A stretch of 64,000 nt of DNA from the NCBI RefSeq assembly GCF_000499845.2, contig NC_023749.2:10735298-10799297 (forward strand). Direction: 5' to 3'. Under the pieces are notes generated by a model, which was given only the letters and a program-made list of their open reading frames with translations, was not told the origin of the DNA and made no database searches. Positions 46,842-60,400 of the stretch are shown piece after piece. The stretch is from Phaseolus vulgaris (lineage: Eukaryota; Streptophyta; Magnoliopsida; Fabales; Fabaceae). Position numbers and translations under genes: made by a program. Each line of letters starts with the position of its first letter. The first letter of the stretch is position 1.

Positions 46842-49800
46842 ATGTGGTGTGTTTACAAGAGACAAAGTGTTAGGAGGTGGGAATGGAAGAGATCTTCAAA
46901 ATGTGGGGGCACTAATGAGGTTGATTGGATTGAGAATAGGAATGATAATTACGCCAGAGGAGTGTTAACTATGTGGAGGAAAAATGGCTTTCTTCTTTGT
47001 AATGTTATTAACGGGAATAATTATAGCATAATTGAAGGGGAGTGGAGGATGGGAGAGGCTTTACAGGTTATCTTGGTTAATATGTATAACTTTGGTTCTT
47101 TGGCTAATAGAAAAGTTGTGTGGGACGAGGTTCGAGAAAGGAGGAGGTTGATAAACACAAAGGCCTGGTGTGTGGTCGGGGATTTTAATTCTATCAGGAG
47201 AACAGGAGAAAGAAGGAATGCGAGTAAGAACCGTGATCATCGAAGGGAGATGAGAAGGTTTAATGATTTTATCGAAAGTTCAGAGTTGTTTGATATTCCG
47301 ATGATGGGAAGAAAGTAGTGGTACAAGCCAAATGGTCTGATAAAGAGTAGAATTGACTGAATCTTAGTATCAAAGGAATGGTTGGACAAGTGGTCGGACA
47401 ACAGATATCAGGTTGTAGACAGGTCAGTGTCCGATCATTGCGCCTTGGTTTTGAACACAACCATCATGGATTGGGGTTCGAAACCGTTCAGGTGTCTAGA
47501 TGTATGGCTTAAAGACAATAGATTTAAGGATTTCGTTTACAATAAGTGGGCTAGTTATGATGTGCAAGGAAGTGGACTTTTCATATTCAAAGAGAAGATG
47601 AAGAAGTTGAAATTTGATTTAAAAGTTTGGAATAGAGAGGTCTTTGGCAACGTTTTCCAGCAGGGGAGGATCTTCACAGGAGAATACAAGAGCTTGATTC
47701 AAAGGATGATGAAAGTGAGTTGGATGAGGTAGGAAGGGAGAAGAAAATGTGGATTTTATCTAAACAAAGACGAAATAGTCACAGTCAAGAAGTTATTCTA
47801 CAGTAGAAGGCTCGTCTTAGAAGGTTGAAGCAGGGGGACTCGAATACAAAGTACTTTCATTCGATCATTAAGTGGAGAAGAATGAGGAATGGCATGTGCG
47901 GGCTGAGAGATAAAGGTCAAGGGTACGATGAGCAAGGTGTGGTGAAGAAGAAGGTCAGAGATTTCTACGAAGAAAGTTTTTCTGGAGAGGTCAATGAGTC
48001 AGGCTTGATAACGCAAGGTTCAACAAAATTTCAGATGAAGATAATGACTTATTGGTAGGCAGAATATCTGAAGAGGAAGTTAAGAGGGCAGTGTGGAGTT
48101 GTGATAATGATAAAAGCCCGGGTCCGGATGGCTTCAACTTCGGCTTTATTAAATTTTGTTTGGGAAAAGATTAAGGAGGACATCATAAGAGAAGTCCATA
48201 ATTTTGAGGAAGACGAAAGATGACCAAGGGGGACGAATGCCTCCTTTATTTCCTTGATTCCTAAAGTCGATAATCCACAACATCTGAACGACTTTAGACC
48301 TATTTCTCTGGTAGGATGTTTATACAAAATTATGACAAAAATTATGTTTATGAAGATGAAGAAAGTGTTGCATAAAGTTATAGACACTAGACAATCCGCA
48401 TTCCTGAAGGGCATAAGGATTTTGGATAGCTTACTGGTAGAAAATGAAGTTTTGAAAGAAGTCAAAAGGAGAAAGAGCAGTTGCATGTTTTTGGGAGTTT
48501 ATTTACTACATGTTGAAGAGGCTAGGTTTCTGTGGTAAATGGATTTGTTGGATAAGAGCTTGTCTTGTCTCCTTAACGATGTCCGTGTTGGTAAATGGGA
48601 GTCCTACTACGGAGTTCAAATCTAGGAAGGGGTTGAGACAAGGAGATCCCGTAGCACCGTTTCTTTTCCTCATTGTGGTAGAAGGTTTAGCTGGAGTTAT
48701 AAGGGAGGCGGTCGAGAAAGATTTGCTAGAAAGTGTGGAGATCGGAGGCAGGTCCATAAAGGTTAATATGCTTCAGTATGCAGATGACACATTGTTTTTT
48801 TGCAAGGAAAAACAAAAAGTGTGTTCGTTATCAAGGTCATTCTAAATTACTTTGAATTAGCTTCTGGCCTTAAGCTCAATTTTCAGAAAAAGCAGAGTCG
48901 GAGTGGTAAGATGCAACTCTCTATTGGTACAACAGTTTGCGGCTATTTTGAATTGCGAGACGACAAAGACTCCATTTAAATATCTAGGATTGTTAATAGG
49001 TGGAAGCCACAAAAGATGTAAGTTTTAAGAAGAGGTGATGGAAAAAGTGAGAAGAAGGTTAAGCAAATGGAAAGGGAAGTTTATCTTTATGGCAGGAAGA
49101 CTTTGCTTAATTAAATTGGTGTTGTCCGCTCTCCCTTTGTTTTTCTTGTCTCTTTTTAAAATGTCGGTTATGGTGATGAAAGAAATAGTGAGGTTGTAGA
49201 AGAATTTTTTGTGGGGATGGGGATCAGAAGGCAGGAAAATAGCATGGGCTTCGTGGAAAAAGGTTTGTAAGCCAAAAGAAGAGGGAGGGCTAGGCATGAT
49301 AAATTTAAGGCGTTTTAATATTGCCTTGTTGGAAAAATGGATTTGGCGTTTAGGCTTTGAGAAGACGGGTTTGTGGAAAGAAGTTCTTGATTCAAAATAT
49401 GGAGGTTGGAGGGAACTCCAAAGCCAAAGAAAGAGCAATACAGATTCTCTTTGGTGGAGGGATGGAAGGAGGTTTGGTCTCTGGAAGAGTGGAAAAATAA
49501 TTTTGAGGATAATTTCTCTTGGGAGGTTTGGGGATGAGAAGGAGATAAGGTTATTGGAAGATAGATGGGTAGGTAACACGAAACTCAAGGACGCCTTCCC
49601 GAGACTATTCACCATATGTTCCACCAAGGATTCACCCGTTTGGCACGCAGGGGAGTGGTCATAGAACTCAGAGTGGTATTGGAAGATCGAGCGGAGAAGG
49701 ATTATGTTTGTGTGGGAACGGAATCAGGAACAACATTTGATGCAAGTTTTAGGGGAACATAGGGTTATTTTGGATTAGTAGGATTCTTGGGCTTGGAATG

Positions 49801-50340
49801 ACGAAGAGTCAGTTGTGTTCACGGTCAAATCCGCGTACAAAATGCTTAAGGAAGAGGGTCAAGGGGTTGAGAGGGAGCTGTATGGGGGTTTTTGGAGGCT
49901 GAAGGAACAACCATCTTCACATCTCATAGCATGGAGGATTTTGGAAGACAAAATAGCGTCTAAAGCAAACTTGGTTAGAAGGGGATTGTGTATGACTACT
50001 GTTATGTGTTAATTATGCGGGGAGGAAGAGGAAACCACGTCTCATCTCTTTTGTACTTGTAGAGTTGCCTGACTTGTGTGGTTTAAGTGCTACGGATGGA
50101 TGGGGTTAGTAGCAACGGATCATAGGGAGCCAAAAAAACATTTCGAAAGCTTCAGGTTTAGTGGGGTCAAGGAAAGTGTTAATCAGATTTTGGGGGGCGT
50201 GTGGATAACAGTTGTAGGAGAGTTGTGGTCTCATAGGAACAAAAGGATATTCAAATGTGGCAGGATAGATCACTTTGAAATCTTTACTCAGGCACGACGA
50301 AGGTTTGGTCATGGGTTCTGTCTAAAACACGTATTGTAAG
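46842..50340 (+). pseudogene. LINE ORF2: endonuclease, reverse transcriptase and zf-RVT (broken)
   Basis: The endonuclease part shows VNMYNFG, WCVVGDFNSIR, SRID, and the terminal SDHCALVL. The RT part shows IPKVDNPQHLNDFRPISLVG then CLYKIMTK, RQSAFLKG, GLRQGDPVAPFLFLIVVEGL, and the catalytic box QYADDTLFFCKE (about 48772-48807). The maturase-like stretch and zf-RVT follow, with AWRILEDKIASKANLVRRGL, LCGEEEETTSHLF and LWSHRNKRIFK. Motif A (normally a DYEKAYDSVSW-like run) is deleted: after KRRKSSCMF the text resumes, in another frame, at WEFIYYMLKRLGF. Several stops (for example 47318, 47732, 48058) also interrupt it. This copy cannot make a working enzyme. Confidence 0.9.
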
Positions 50341-50550
50341 TTTTTCGTACTCAAATTGGTGCCTTGAACCTATGATTTGTATGATGTCAATCAATCTTTC
50401 TAGGAGATAGGTAGCTTGAGTATAAGATATTTGCTTTTAGGTTTTTTCAATTTTTGCTAGGAGATCACTAGATAAGAACCTTAGATTGGTCTTTTGTATA
50501 AGGGTTGAGATATCCCTGAAATACCTCTTATTTATTCATTCATTTTTTAT

Positions 50551-50590
50551 AAATGAGAAACGATTAGAAACGACGTGATTTTGTATTTTA
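50551..50590. repeat. Probable LINE target-site duplication, right copy
   Basis: AAATGAGAAACGATTAGAAA then CGACGTGATTTTGTATTTTA is the diverged partner of 46263-46300. Confidence 0.65.
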
Positions 50591-51659
50591 CTATTGAAAA
50601 AGAATGAATTGAACATACAAGAAGAAAAAATTTATAAAAATATCTTAATTATCTCTTATACATTTGATCAAAAACAAATTATTTTTTATTATATTTAATT
50701 TTATATTATAATATTTATCAACATTAAATAATATGCATTGTAGAAAACTTGAAAGCTCTCCTAATTTAATTCTCATAGTGGAACCTACACTTTATTTTAG
50801 GATTAAATTTTTCAAAATTGGGACGTGTAATTAATTGTTCTTTCATAATAAAAAAAAGTCCAAAACAAAAATTTATAAAATGAACACATAAATATTTGAT
50901 AATGTTGACGATAAAAATGATAAAATTGACATCAGGATCGATTTAGAGTTTGCATAATTAATTCTACCCGTGTTAATTCCATAACTAATACTAATATTTT
51001 ACAACTATAGTAAAAGTTATATTTATTAATTTTATAACAAAGATGACAAAATTAACTTATGTTTACGAATTAATTAAAAATAATCTCCCTAACTCAACTC
51101 ACTATATTAAAAAAATACATATCTCAACTAAATCTTCAACAAATTAGTGGATTTTCTAAGAGTTACCTTTAACTTATCTAGTTAATTAAAAAAACGAAAA
51201 GATCAATAAAAAAGTTCCAACATTCTTCCTTCAGAAAAAAATTCAACATAAATTAATAACAATAAACCCAATGAGTAAGTAAATAAAAAATATTACTCGC
51301 AAATAGATTGAATTTCATCTTGAAAAACCATTTAATATTATCATTTAACAAATATTAAAATATTATTAATTTTTCATTTATGAACACAAGGTGAGAATTA
51401 TTAAAAACTAAATATATACTTATTTCATCTTAATTATTAACAACCAAATTTTAAAATAAAACTAACAAAATTAAAAATTGTATAGTAAAACTGTTACATT
51501 ATATTTATATTAAACATATATAACAATTGTTAAATGCTTAACAGGCGTTTAATTATTTTAAGAGAATTCAAACAAAATTAACTGAAAAATTTTATTTTAA
51601 CTAAGACTTTTATATTTTTTCTTATTATCCTAAAACCAAAATATAAGAATATACCGAAC
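50591..51659. other. AT-rich intergenic DNA
   Basis: Nothing recognised. Confidence 0.5.
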
Positions 51660-52510
51660 TAACCATTCATATGAACCTCCTTCGATTTTCACCACCTGAA
51701 TAACTTCATCTGTATGATTTCATTATCTCAAGAGAGTCAAGATATCTCCTTATAGACGAATCCCTAGTCAATGCACATCTTAACACGGTATTTTCTTTCC
51801 TAAAAATACTATGTCTTAAAATTCATATTTCACATCTCACAATATCCAAAATCACATAATTAAATCATAGCAAAGCTTATAATTTCATTTAACTAATAAT
51901 TTTATAAAACTACACATTACATTGACAATTAATATTAATGTTTAGCATTATACAAGCACTCTCATTAAGTTAACACACATACACATTTTCACACTTCAAT
52001 CTCAAACAAATCTCAATCTACTCAAAAACAATAAATCTTGCAAGAAAATTTGAGATTGGTGACTACATTACCCCCACATCCAGATCTTCTAGCCTAAGGT
52101 CTATTGGCAATTTAAATTAGCTTTCATTACCTAAACTTGAGCAGATGCTCCCTAAGAGCTCCAAACTACCAAAAGCTCAAGGGTAGCCTAACCTGCTCCA
52201 AAGAGCCCTGATAAAATATCTAACTATACCACTAGGATCGTGAGCTAACGGAAACTACTTAAGAAGATAAAAGCATCACCTGCAAGCTTAAACTAAAGAC
52301 AAACCTAACTAGATCAAAACTAACTCAAAGGAAAATGAGCAAATAATGAACTTACTCTATCTAAGATTTAGATCGGACAATCTTATAGAGTTCATTGCTA
52401 GGAGTCCAATGGCAGACTCCAATCATCAAACTGATAAAAGGGGAGGTCAGAATCTTAGAGAAAAGACAGATAAAAAGAAAATGGAGTTTTTATAGAGATG
52501 ATGATTCTTT
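51660..52510 (-). other. Less AT-rich patch, possible LTR fragment
   Basis: On the minus strand a TATA-like CTCTATAAAAACTCC lies at about 52480-52495, followed by about 700 bases without a long ORF, which resembles the promoter/R-U5 part of a plant LTR. No terminal TG...CA pair, primer site or duplication could be fixed. It could equally be an old gene leader. Confidence 0.3.
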
Positions 52511-52717
52511 TAAAATGAAACCTGAATAACTGAATTTCTATTTATATGCTCTTTTAAATTTAATAATAAAATATTTAGGTGTCGTTTTAATTATACCACA
52601 TCTACTCTACAACTATTCTTCTCGGTCATTACATTATCTGTAACCAAATAATATATATCTTATGATAAAAAAAAATACATATTTAATAACATTTATGATC
52701 TCAAGTTAATATCTATA

Positions 52718-52748
<31 letters not shown>

Positions 52749-55129
52749 TTTTACATCATATGATAATTTATCATAAAAAATATTTACATTTGGCAAAGGC
52801 CGCTAAATAGGAAAATAATTTTTTGAGACCATAAACAATAAAAACATACATCTCTGACACCACATTATAATAATATTATAATATTTAAAATTAAAAAATA
52901 AATTAAATATGATTAAAATATTATTTTATTGGTTTGTAAAGTGTATATTTTCTCCTGTTTGTTTGTGGTGTTAACATATCTAAACCCAATCAAATAAGAC
53001 AAAGAAAAATATGATGTTATTTTTCCTCTTTTAGTGTTTTTTTTCCTTCTTTCTAATTCTGGCAATCTACAATAGTCACTTTTTGTCTGATTGTTGGCCC
53101 AATAGACCTTAAATTTTTATTTTAGTTGCAGTAGGTGATTTCTTCCTGTACATCCCATGACTCCTTCCTACACACCAATACTTTCAAAATTTTCGAAAAG
53201 ATTCATTTAGATTTCTACAATCTAAATAAAAATTTATATTCTATTATATAATCCAGAATATAAAGTTTGTATTTGAAATTGTACAATCAAAATAAAAAAG
53301 TTACAAAATTAATTTTTTTTTATCTTATAATTTGGAAAATCTCTAAATTTTATATTTGAAAATTAAAAATAAAATAACAAAAAAATATCAAAAGATAATT
53401 TAAGTATTTTTTTATAGAACGGGATAGGGGTGTAGGAAGAAAGTAATAGACTTGCTGGAAGAATTCGCCTGCAGTCCACAAATCCAGTCCAAATCCTAAT
53501 CACTGAAGTTTATCTTTATATAAAGTTGAAAATAATATATGATAAAATATTCTTTTGTCAAATTTTTTAAGGTTTACTAGATTTTTTACCAACTTTAACT
53601 AAGCTATTTTCGGGCAATATTACTTAAAAAATTTCAATCCATATCAATAAAATGTTAACTTCAACCAATAATATTTAACTTAATATTAACAATAAGTTAA
53701 AACTAGTCTATTAATAAATACATTTCTCGACGTTAATAGAAAAAACTTAATATTTTTAATAAAAAATAATCTCGAGGAAAATGATAATCTATTTATATTT
53801 TTGAATTACAAAATATTATCCAGTATTAAAATATTTTTTACCTTCGATGATTTTTAAAACATTTTATACAACTGAAAAAATTAAAAATTAATAAAATAAA
53901 ATATTAAAAGAATAAAACAATTTGAATAAAAAAAATCAAATTCAAAATTTTGAATTTACTTGAAATCATACTTTTTATCAAAGCATATTATAAGAGATAT
54001 AGAACAATTTTTTGAAAAGTGAAAAAATAATTAGAAATACTTTATTTCATTAACTACCAATGATATAAATGGTCTCCCTTTTCATGAATATTGAAAAACT
54101 GAAAAAGGTTTTCTTTAAATTAAAATTTCAATAATACTATTTTATTTTCCAAACATTAGTTATTTTCTAATAATTTTAAAAGATTATAATAAAAGATAAA
54201 TTAAATGTTAGTAATTTTAATTTAATAAAATAGATAATATGATAACATTTGCACACACACATGCGAACTTCTTTTCCTAATAAATTCATTTCAAATTCTT
54301 TTTACAAATAAACATGTGCTAAAAGTTTTTAGAAAAATATATTTGTTCACTCTTTTTTTCTTTCTTGAGAGATAAATTCACAACCCGATACAATGTTATC
54401 GACGTAAAAAACTTATTCAGAATTCACTCTCTATATATTTGAATTATTGTTATCCATTTAAAAAAATCTCATCAAATTTTTTTATGAAATAGTACTATTT
54501 TCACTTTTATTTAATTTTGTTTTTATTTTAATATCTACATCATTTTTTACTTTTTTTTTATAACATTATTTTCACTTTTAAATATTTATAAAATTATAGT
54601 GAATTTAAATATTTATAAAATTGAAATAAAATAAAATTTAAAATGATATCAAAATAAAAAAATATTATCTGGATGGTTTAAAAAATTATAAATAAAAATT
54701 AAGTTATTCATTGATGATATGTATGTAATAATAACAAAATTACGTGAATAAATTTATTATTAGGTTTAATAAAAAATAAATGTATAAATTATAATTTTAA
54801 AATAAAAATTAAGAAAAAAATTATATTTAAATTTAAATATTATGTAAATAATGAGTTATATATAAATATATGTCATAAATTATAACAACAAATATGATTA
54901 TATAATATATATTTTTAATCAACAATAAAAATTTAATAAATAAGAGTATTTGGGTATTCCAACCCATATACAAAAATCTCTTATGCTAGAAAAATGAGGT
55001 TTTCACATAAAAATGATCAAAACATAGTCATATTCTGCATAAATAATTATAATAAACTTAAACTTCTTTAAAAAACATCGGGATATCAATACATAAATCA
55101 AATTATCTATAAAAAAAATCCATCAATTT
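52511..55129. other. Very AT-rich intergenic DNA
   Basis: Contains a (TA)n tract at about 52720-52747. No exon, RNA gene or element terminus was recognised. From 53500 to 55000 the sequence is almost entirely A and T with occasional C or G. Confidence 0.5.
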
Positions 55130-55720
55130 AGTCAAATTTCAGAATATAAGCATGTCAGCTCAAAAGAAAGACTTTATCTATTTGTTATCTACTGTAGTTT
55201 TCCAAACAACCATTGTATCTATAGTTGTACCCCAATGAAATTCCTCTCATGCAAACCGAGAATTCAACCAAAAGTAGAGAAATGACGTTAATCATTAATG
55301 TAATGATTTTAAACATTCATATACATTAATACACCAGTCAAAATAAGAGAACTTTGACTTTTGAAATTTATAATTTACGCATGTCCACGCCTTTACTTGG
55401 GCCAAAGCAAAAATTTCAACAGAATCCACCACTGCATTATTGAAAATTATCTTATTCCTATGGTTCCAAATTCCCCAAATAATGGAAATCCACATACATT
55501 TCCAAACACAATTTCCCAAGTAGTTTAGACCCATAAAACTTATTTGTTCAAAATGTTGAATAGCATTATCACAATGCACAAAAGTTCTACCAGCCCAAGC
55601 ATCAGACATATACCACACTTTAAAAGTCACTTTACATGTGAAAAAAAATATTTACTGGCTCAAACCCACACATGGCTCACATCCCCTCCAGCCTGAATTC
55701 CTTTGTGTCAAATTATATAA
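55130..55720 (-). pseudogene. 5'-truncated LINE, end of ORF2 and 3' region
   Basis: A minus-strand ORF (55630-55295) includes VWYMSDAWAGRTFVHCDNAI, then VWKCMWISIIWGIWNHRNKI then IFNNAVVDSVEIF, the C-terminal zf-RVT-adjacent region of plant LINEs. The downstream wording (TTGGGGTACAACTATAGATA, CATGCTTATATTCTGAAATT) looks like the usual end of such ORF2 genes. It is of a different subfamily from the 46301 LINE, judging by the divergent residues. Confidence 0.75.
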
Positions 55721-55735
55721 TATTTCTTATAATTT

Positions 55736-55850
55736 CTTAGGGTTTAGGTGTAGGTTTTAGTGTTGGGCTTTACATATTAGGGTTAAATGTTTTATTGTTT
55801 AATGGTTTAGAGTTTAGGGTTTATGGGTTATGGTTTAGGGTTTACATTTA
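55736..55850. repeat. Degenerate interstitial telomere-like repeat
   Basis: TTAGGGTTTAGG, AGAGTTTAGGGTTTATGGGT and GGTTTAGGGTTTACAT echo the plant telomere unit TTTAGGG, with many variants in between. It is too short and irregular to be a true telomeric tract. Confidence 0.65.
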
Positions 55851-56124
55851 TTTTACCCATAATATTTACTTACATTAAAATATCTATAAAATATTTTATT
55901 TCATTCTCTTTGTATTGATATTTTTTCATAAATTTTATATATTTAATTTTTAATTTTCAATTTTCAAATTTCAAATTTTCTTCTATTTCAATTTTATAAA
56001 TATTTAAATTCACTACAATTTTATAAATATTTAAAAATGAAAATAGTGTTATCCGAGAGAAAAAAAAGAAGTTAGAAACAGTGCTAGATAGAGAAGTAAA
56101 AACAAAAAGGTGCTTGTTAGAGAT

Positions 56125-56280
56125 CTCACATCGAATAGAGATTAAAGCCTTTCATTGTATATAAGTGGGTGCAAACCTCACCTCATTGAGCCGGTTTTAT
56201 GGGCATAAAACCGGCTCAATGAGGTGAGGTTTGCACCCACTTATATACAATGAAAGGCTCTAATATCTAGTCGATGTAAG
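56125..56280. repeat. Long palindrome with perfect 56-bp arms
   Basis: Left arm 56146-56201 and right arm 56204-56259 are perfect reverse complements separated by GG. Imperfect pairing extends the arms to about 56125 and 56280. The arm contains ATAAAACCGGCTCAATGAGG and TGAGGTTTGCACCCACTTAT, the same repeat family as 37600-37960. It consists of two near-identical copies in head-to-head orientation. Confidence 0.95.
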
Positions 56281-57484
56281 GAAATAATCAATATTAAATA
56301 CTAGAATCATAACATACAAAAATAAAATAAAAATAAAATACAAGAATCATAACATACAAAAATAAAATAAAAGAGAAATAACTGATAATTAGAAAAGACT
56401 CCCAATTAATAAGTCTACTTCATAACAGTGCTAGATGAGAAAACAAAAGTGGGAATAGTATTATTTGAGAAAAAAAGTCCACCAAAATTAGGGTAAAATT
56501 TTGAATAGTTTCCGATTTTTGGCGACACTATTTATAGTTGAAAATTTAGAGGTTTTCTTTTTTAGATACTTATCATACCCACCAACTTATGTGAAATATT
56601 TGAAGACGGGTAATTAACCCACATTAAAGGACATAATACTCTAATATATAATGAAACATGTTCCATCAACATTGAATCTATATATACTTACGTTCAATCT
56701 TATCCTCACTAATCTCGAAATACAAAGCAATCACATCTAGATTTTTTAGAAAATATTTCCTTCAAACATGAGGACAATCTCAAATGATATTAGATGTAGA
56801 TTGACCAACTTATGTAATACATCAAGATAAAAAAAATAATTAACATATGCTAAATTAAATAATACTCTTTTAATCATGGTTATACATGTTAATTACTATT
56901 CATCAATAAAAAATTTCATAACTTTTTTTTAGATAAACTCTCAATAGACTCTCTCAGTAGACTAGAACCTGAAATGAGACTGGAACCTCAAACGTTAAGA
57001 GAATGAAAAAAAAAGGAAAAACAGGAACAAAAGTAAATAAAACAGAAAAATCAATTGTTACTTAATAGTGGAAAGTGGTTATTTTCTCAACGTCATACAA
57101 TAACAATTTCATCCCCTTTTAAGAACAATCAAATTTTGAGTGATTTTCCTTAATAGAATGATGCTATTCAGAAATGAGAATTCAGTCCTTGAAAATCAAA
57201 TTTTAATCAATTTTTCAAAAATAATACTGTGTAAGATGACCATGGTTAATGAGCACGTGTAATTTGATAAATAACAATGGTGGTTTGGGTAGTTGAAAAT
57301 AAATAGATTACGAAGTTGGTGAATTTAGAAATTCAAAAATATGAGAGAGAAAAAAATGCGTTGGGCATTGAAGAGTTTTAGGTATCACGAGGCAAATGCG
57401 TTGCCACCTACCCAACACACCTGCTATTAGTTTGTTTCATCCAACTCTTTATTTTCACCATTTCTTTCTCAGAACCACTTTTCC
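56281..57484. other. Intergenic DNA and SSL promoter side
   Basis: No gene seen until the SSL ATG. A direct repeat of about 40 bases built on ACATACAAAAATAAAATAAA occurs at about 56311-56375. The 120 bases before the ATG are C/T-rich and compatible with a leader; a weak AT-rich box (AATAAATAG) lies near 57299, not convincing as a TATA box. Confidence 0.4.
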
Positions 57485-60400
57485 ATGACTCTGCTGCGAG
57501 GCCTTGCCATCGTCTTCCTCTTGGTTGCTCTCTACTGTGGGCTGGACCCCTTCCACCACAGCCCAATAGCCCATTTACCGGACTTCCAGGCCACCAGGGT
57601 GGACCTGCCCCCATGGTCGGAGTTTCCCACCGACCAAGACAAACATAATCTGTTGCAGAAGTCGGAGATTAAGTTTGCGAACGAGGTGCAGGGACCAGAG
57701 AGCATTGCCTTCGATCCTCTTGGTCGTGGCCCTTACACTGGTCTCGCTGATGGAAGAATTGTCTTCTGGAACTCTCACTCTTGGGTTGACTTTGCTTATA
57801 CCTCTCCCAATAGGTACAACCTCACTTCACCACTTCACTGTTTTTAACTATGTTTCTAAAACGGTTCAAATTCTCAATTTAAATTGTCGCCCATTTTCAT
57901 TCTGCACTCTAGTTTTGTAGTAGAAAATGAAAATCCCGAGAATGAGTTCGAGTTCTAAGAGGTGGATTCACCGAGATTTATGGTTAGTGGTGGTTCACCT
58001 GAGTTCTGAAGCTAAAGTCAAATAAGAGTTTTAGAATAATAGAGTAAAAGTAGATCAAAACTATTTAGTAAATAAGAATACTCGTTGATAAGTTATTTAT
58101 ACTGAATAATATCTTAATAACTGATTCTGTTATCAAACACGAAACCGATTTGTGAGGTTAGTTACTTTTTCCAGTATTAACGAGATATGTGGCAATTACA
58201 AGTGTTTAATTTCTCGGATGATAACCTGTTCTTATATTTTGGTAATGGATAATACATTTTCTATTAGTGGATGACGTGATTGTTTACTCTTCTTTCTTTT
58301 TTTCTACACGGTTGCTGCAATTTTGTTATGCATTTGGTAAGATGCGCACATGATCACATATGTCGGTGGACAGATTTTGTAACTTTTATATATTTTATAT
58401 GATGAATGTTTTTTTTATATAACTAATTTTTATAATGCAAAAATATCTTTTAATTTAGCTATTAAAAATATCAAATGCAGATGGTGGTTTTTGCAATTCC
58501 GTGGGATTTTTTTTTATCCACTTAGATGATGGTGTTTGAAATGCATATTAAGATTATTAAGATTTAAGAGTGTCTATTTTGAGATAAGCGGAAGAGCCTC
58601 CTTTTGCAAACTGTGTATTATAATATTGTTGGCTTTTTAAAGAGACATGTGAGTTTAAAACTGATTTTGTTATAGGAACAACTTGAATCTTATAATATGT
58701 TACACCACGTTGAAATTGAGGATGTTGGAAAGATTTTAATAAAAGGTAGTTGTCGAGGTTTCTATGACTCAACTCCCTCCGATATCATTGTTTAGTGATT
58801 TTTTCTTATATATATTTTTTGTTAGTTTCTTTCTCTCTTTTTCAGTATTTTGTATTTTGGGCTTTGTTAGAACTTAAACAATTAATTGGATGCAGAAAGT
58901 TTTGAGTGTCACTGATTATTGTTCCAGTGAGATTGTAATTTGAATAAAAATACTAACAGTAAATATTTGAAATTAACGAGAGAGGTACTGAGCTAGTAAT
59001 TCGGGTGTGCCACAATTATTTTAATATAGCAATATTAAAAACGTTAGAACATTTGGGGGGTTGACCATGTACCTTTGGGTCACCCCGTCCCTTCGTTACT
59101 TTGAAAATAAGTTTCTTTAAGGATGAAAAGTGTGTAACTAAACAGCCTATTTCAAATCCACCATAGCTGCAAAATCTATCAATTCTTTACTTGAAGATGC
59201 CAACAGAACTATCAATGCAAGCCTTTTTTTTCCTAGTCTCTGATTTTCCACCCCACGTTTCATATTCCATCATTGTTGTGAGACGCTACCTTCTTGTGAG
59301 ATGATTGTTTTACATGCCAGTGTATTTTTTTATTTAAGTTTAAGCACAAGAGTTTTTATAGGAGTGATGACTAAATGTTACAATATGGTTTCCACTGTAT
59401 GGTTATGTTTTGATTTTAAACACAGGTCGGAGATATGTAATCCTATAGCATCTGCAACCCCATTTAGTTATGTGAAGACTGAGCATATCTGTGGAAGGCC
59501 TTTGGGACTCAGATTTGACAAGAAAACAGGTGATTTATTCATTGCTGATGCATATTTTGGGCTCTTGAAGGTGGGGCCCGAGGGTGGCTTAGCAACATCT
59601 CTTGTAACTGAGGCTGAAGGGATTCCACTGAAGTTTACTAATGATGTTGATGTTGACGGGGAAGGGAATGTTTATTTTACAGAGAGCAGTTCTCATTATC
59701 CGAGGAGGTAGACTTTTTTTGTTATCAGAGTTGCAAGTTTAGAAGTTGTCACCGTTTGGATATAAGTATTCTAACATAATTATAATGTACCACTGCTGAA
59801 AAGGGAATATTGATGTCATTATTAAGAATGTTGAACTCTTATGTTGCCACACATCACATCATAGAAGTGAAGAAAAGTGATTACATTAGTATTTGTTAAT
59901 GGAGGTTTGGGCATGATATTATTGGGGAGTGTTGTACGCGTTAGTCAATAACTGAAGTAAATCCAATAACTATAAATGCAACGTTTGGTTATTTTTCTTT
60001 CTAAAACACATTCAGTTTTAAGAAATGGCATGTTATTGTTTAAAATGTATGTAAAGGTTATTATTGTTAGAGTTTGTGGGAGTCCTACATTTTATAGAAA
60101 AGAACAACTTTGAATAATATTTAAGGAGAAAGATCCAATCTACTACCTGATCTTGGGCTTCGAATTTTGAAACGCTTATATTGTATTGTTCCATCTGTTT
60201 TGTTCTGTTGATTCTGACATAATTGTTGTACAGGAATTTCTTTCAACTGGTACTTTCTGGGGATGATAGTGGCAAGGTTTTGAGATACAACCTAGCCACT
60301 AAGGAAACCACTGTTCTTCTTAGGAACATTCAATTCCCAAATGGCATTACCTTAAGCAAGGATGGTTCCTTCTTTGTCTTTTGTGAAGGGGTTGTTGGCA

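Larger units (their letters stand above)
46301..50550 (+). mobile_element. Long L1-like LINE, inactive
   Basis: The element is bounded by a diverged direct repeat of 38-40 bp. It holds an unrecognised N-terminal ORF (46402-46620), an endonuclease/reverse-transcriptase region (46842-50340) and a 3' region ending GGGTTGAGATATCCCTGAAA, TACCTCTTATTTATTCATTC. This is the fullest LINE in the window. Its 5' part appears internally deleted, because the first catalytic motifs of the endonuclease are absent. Confidence 0.8.
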
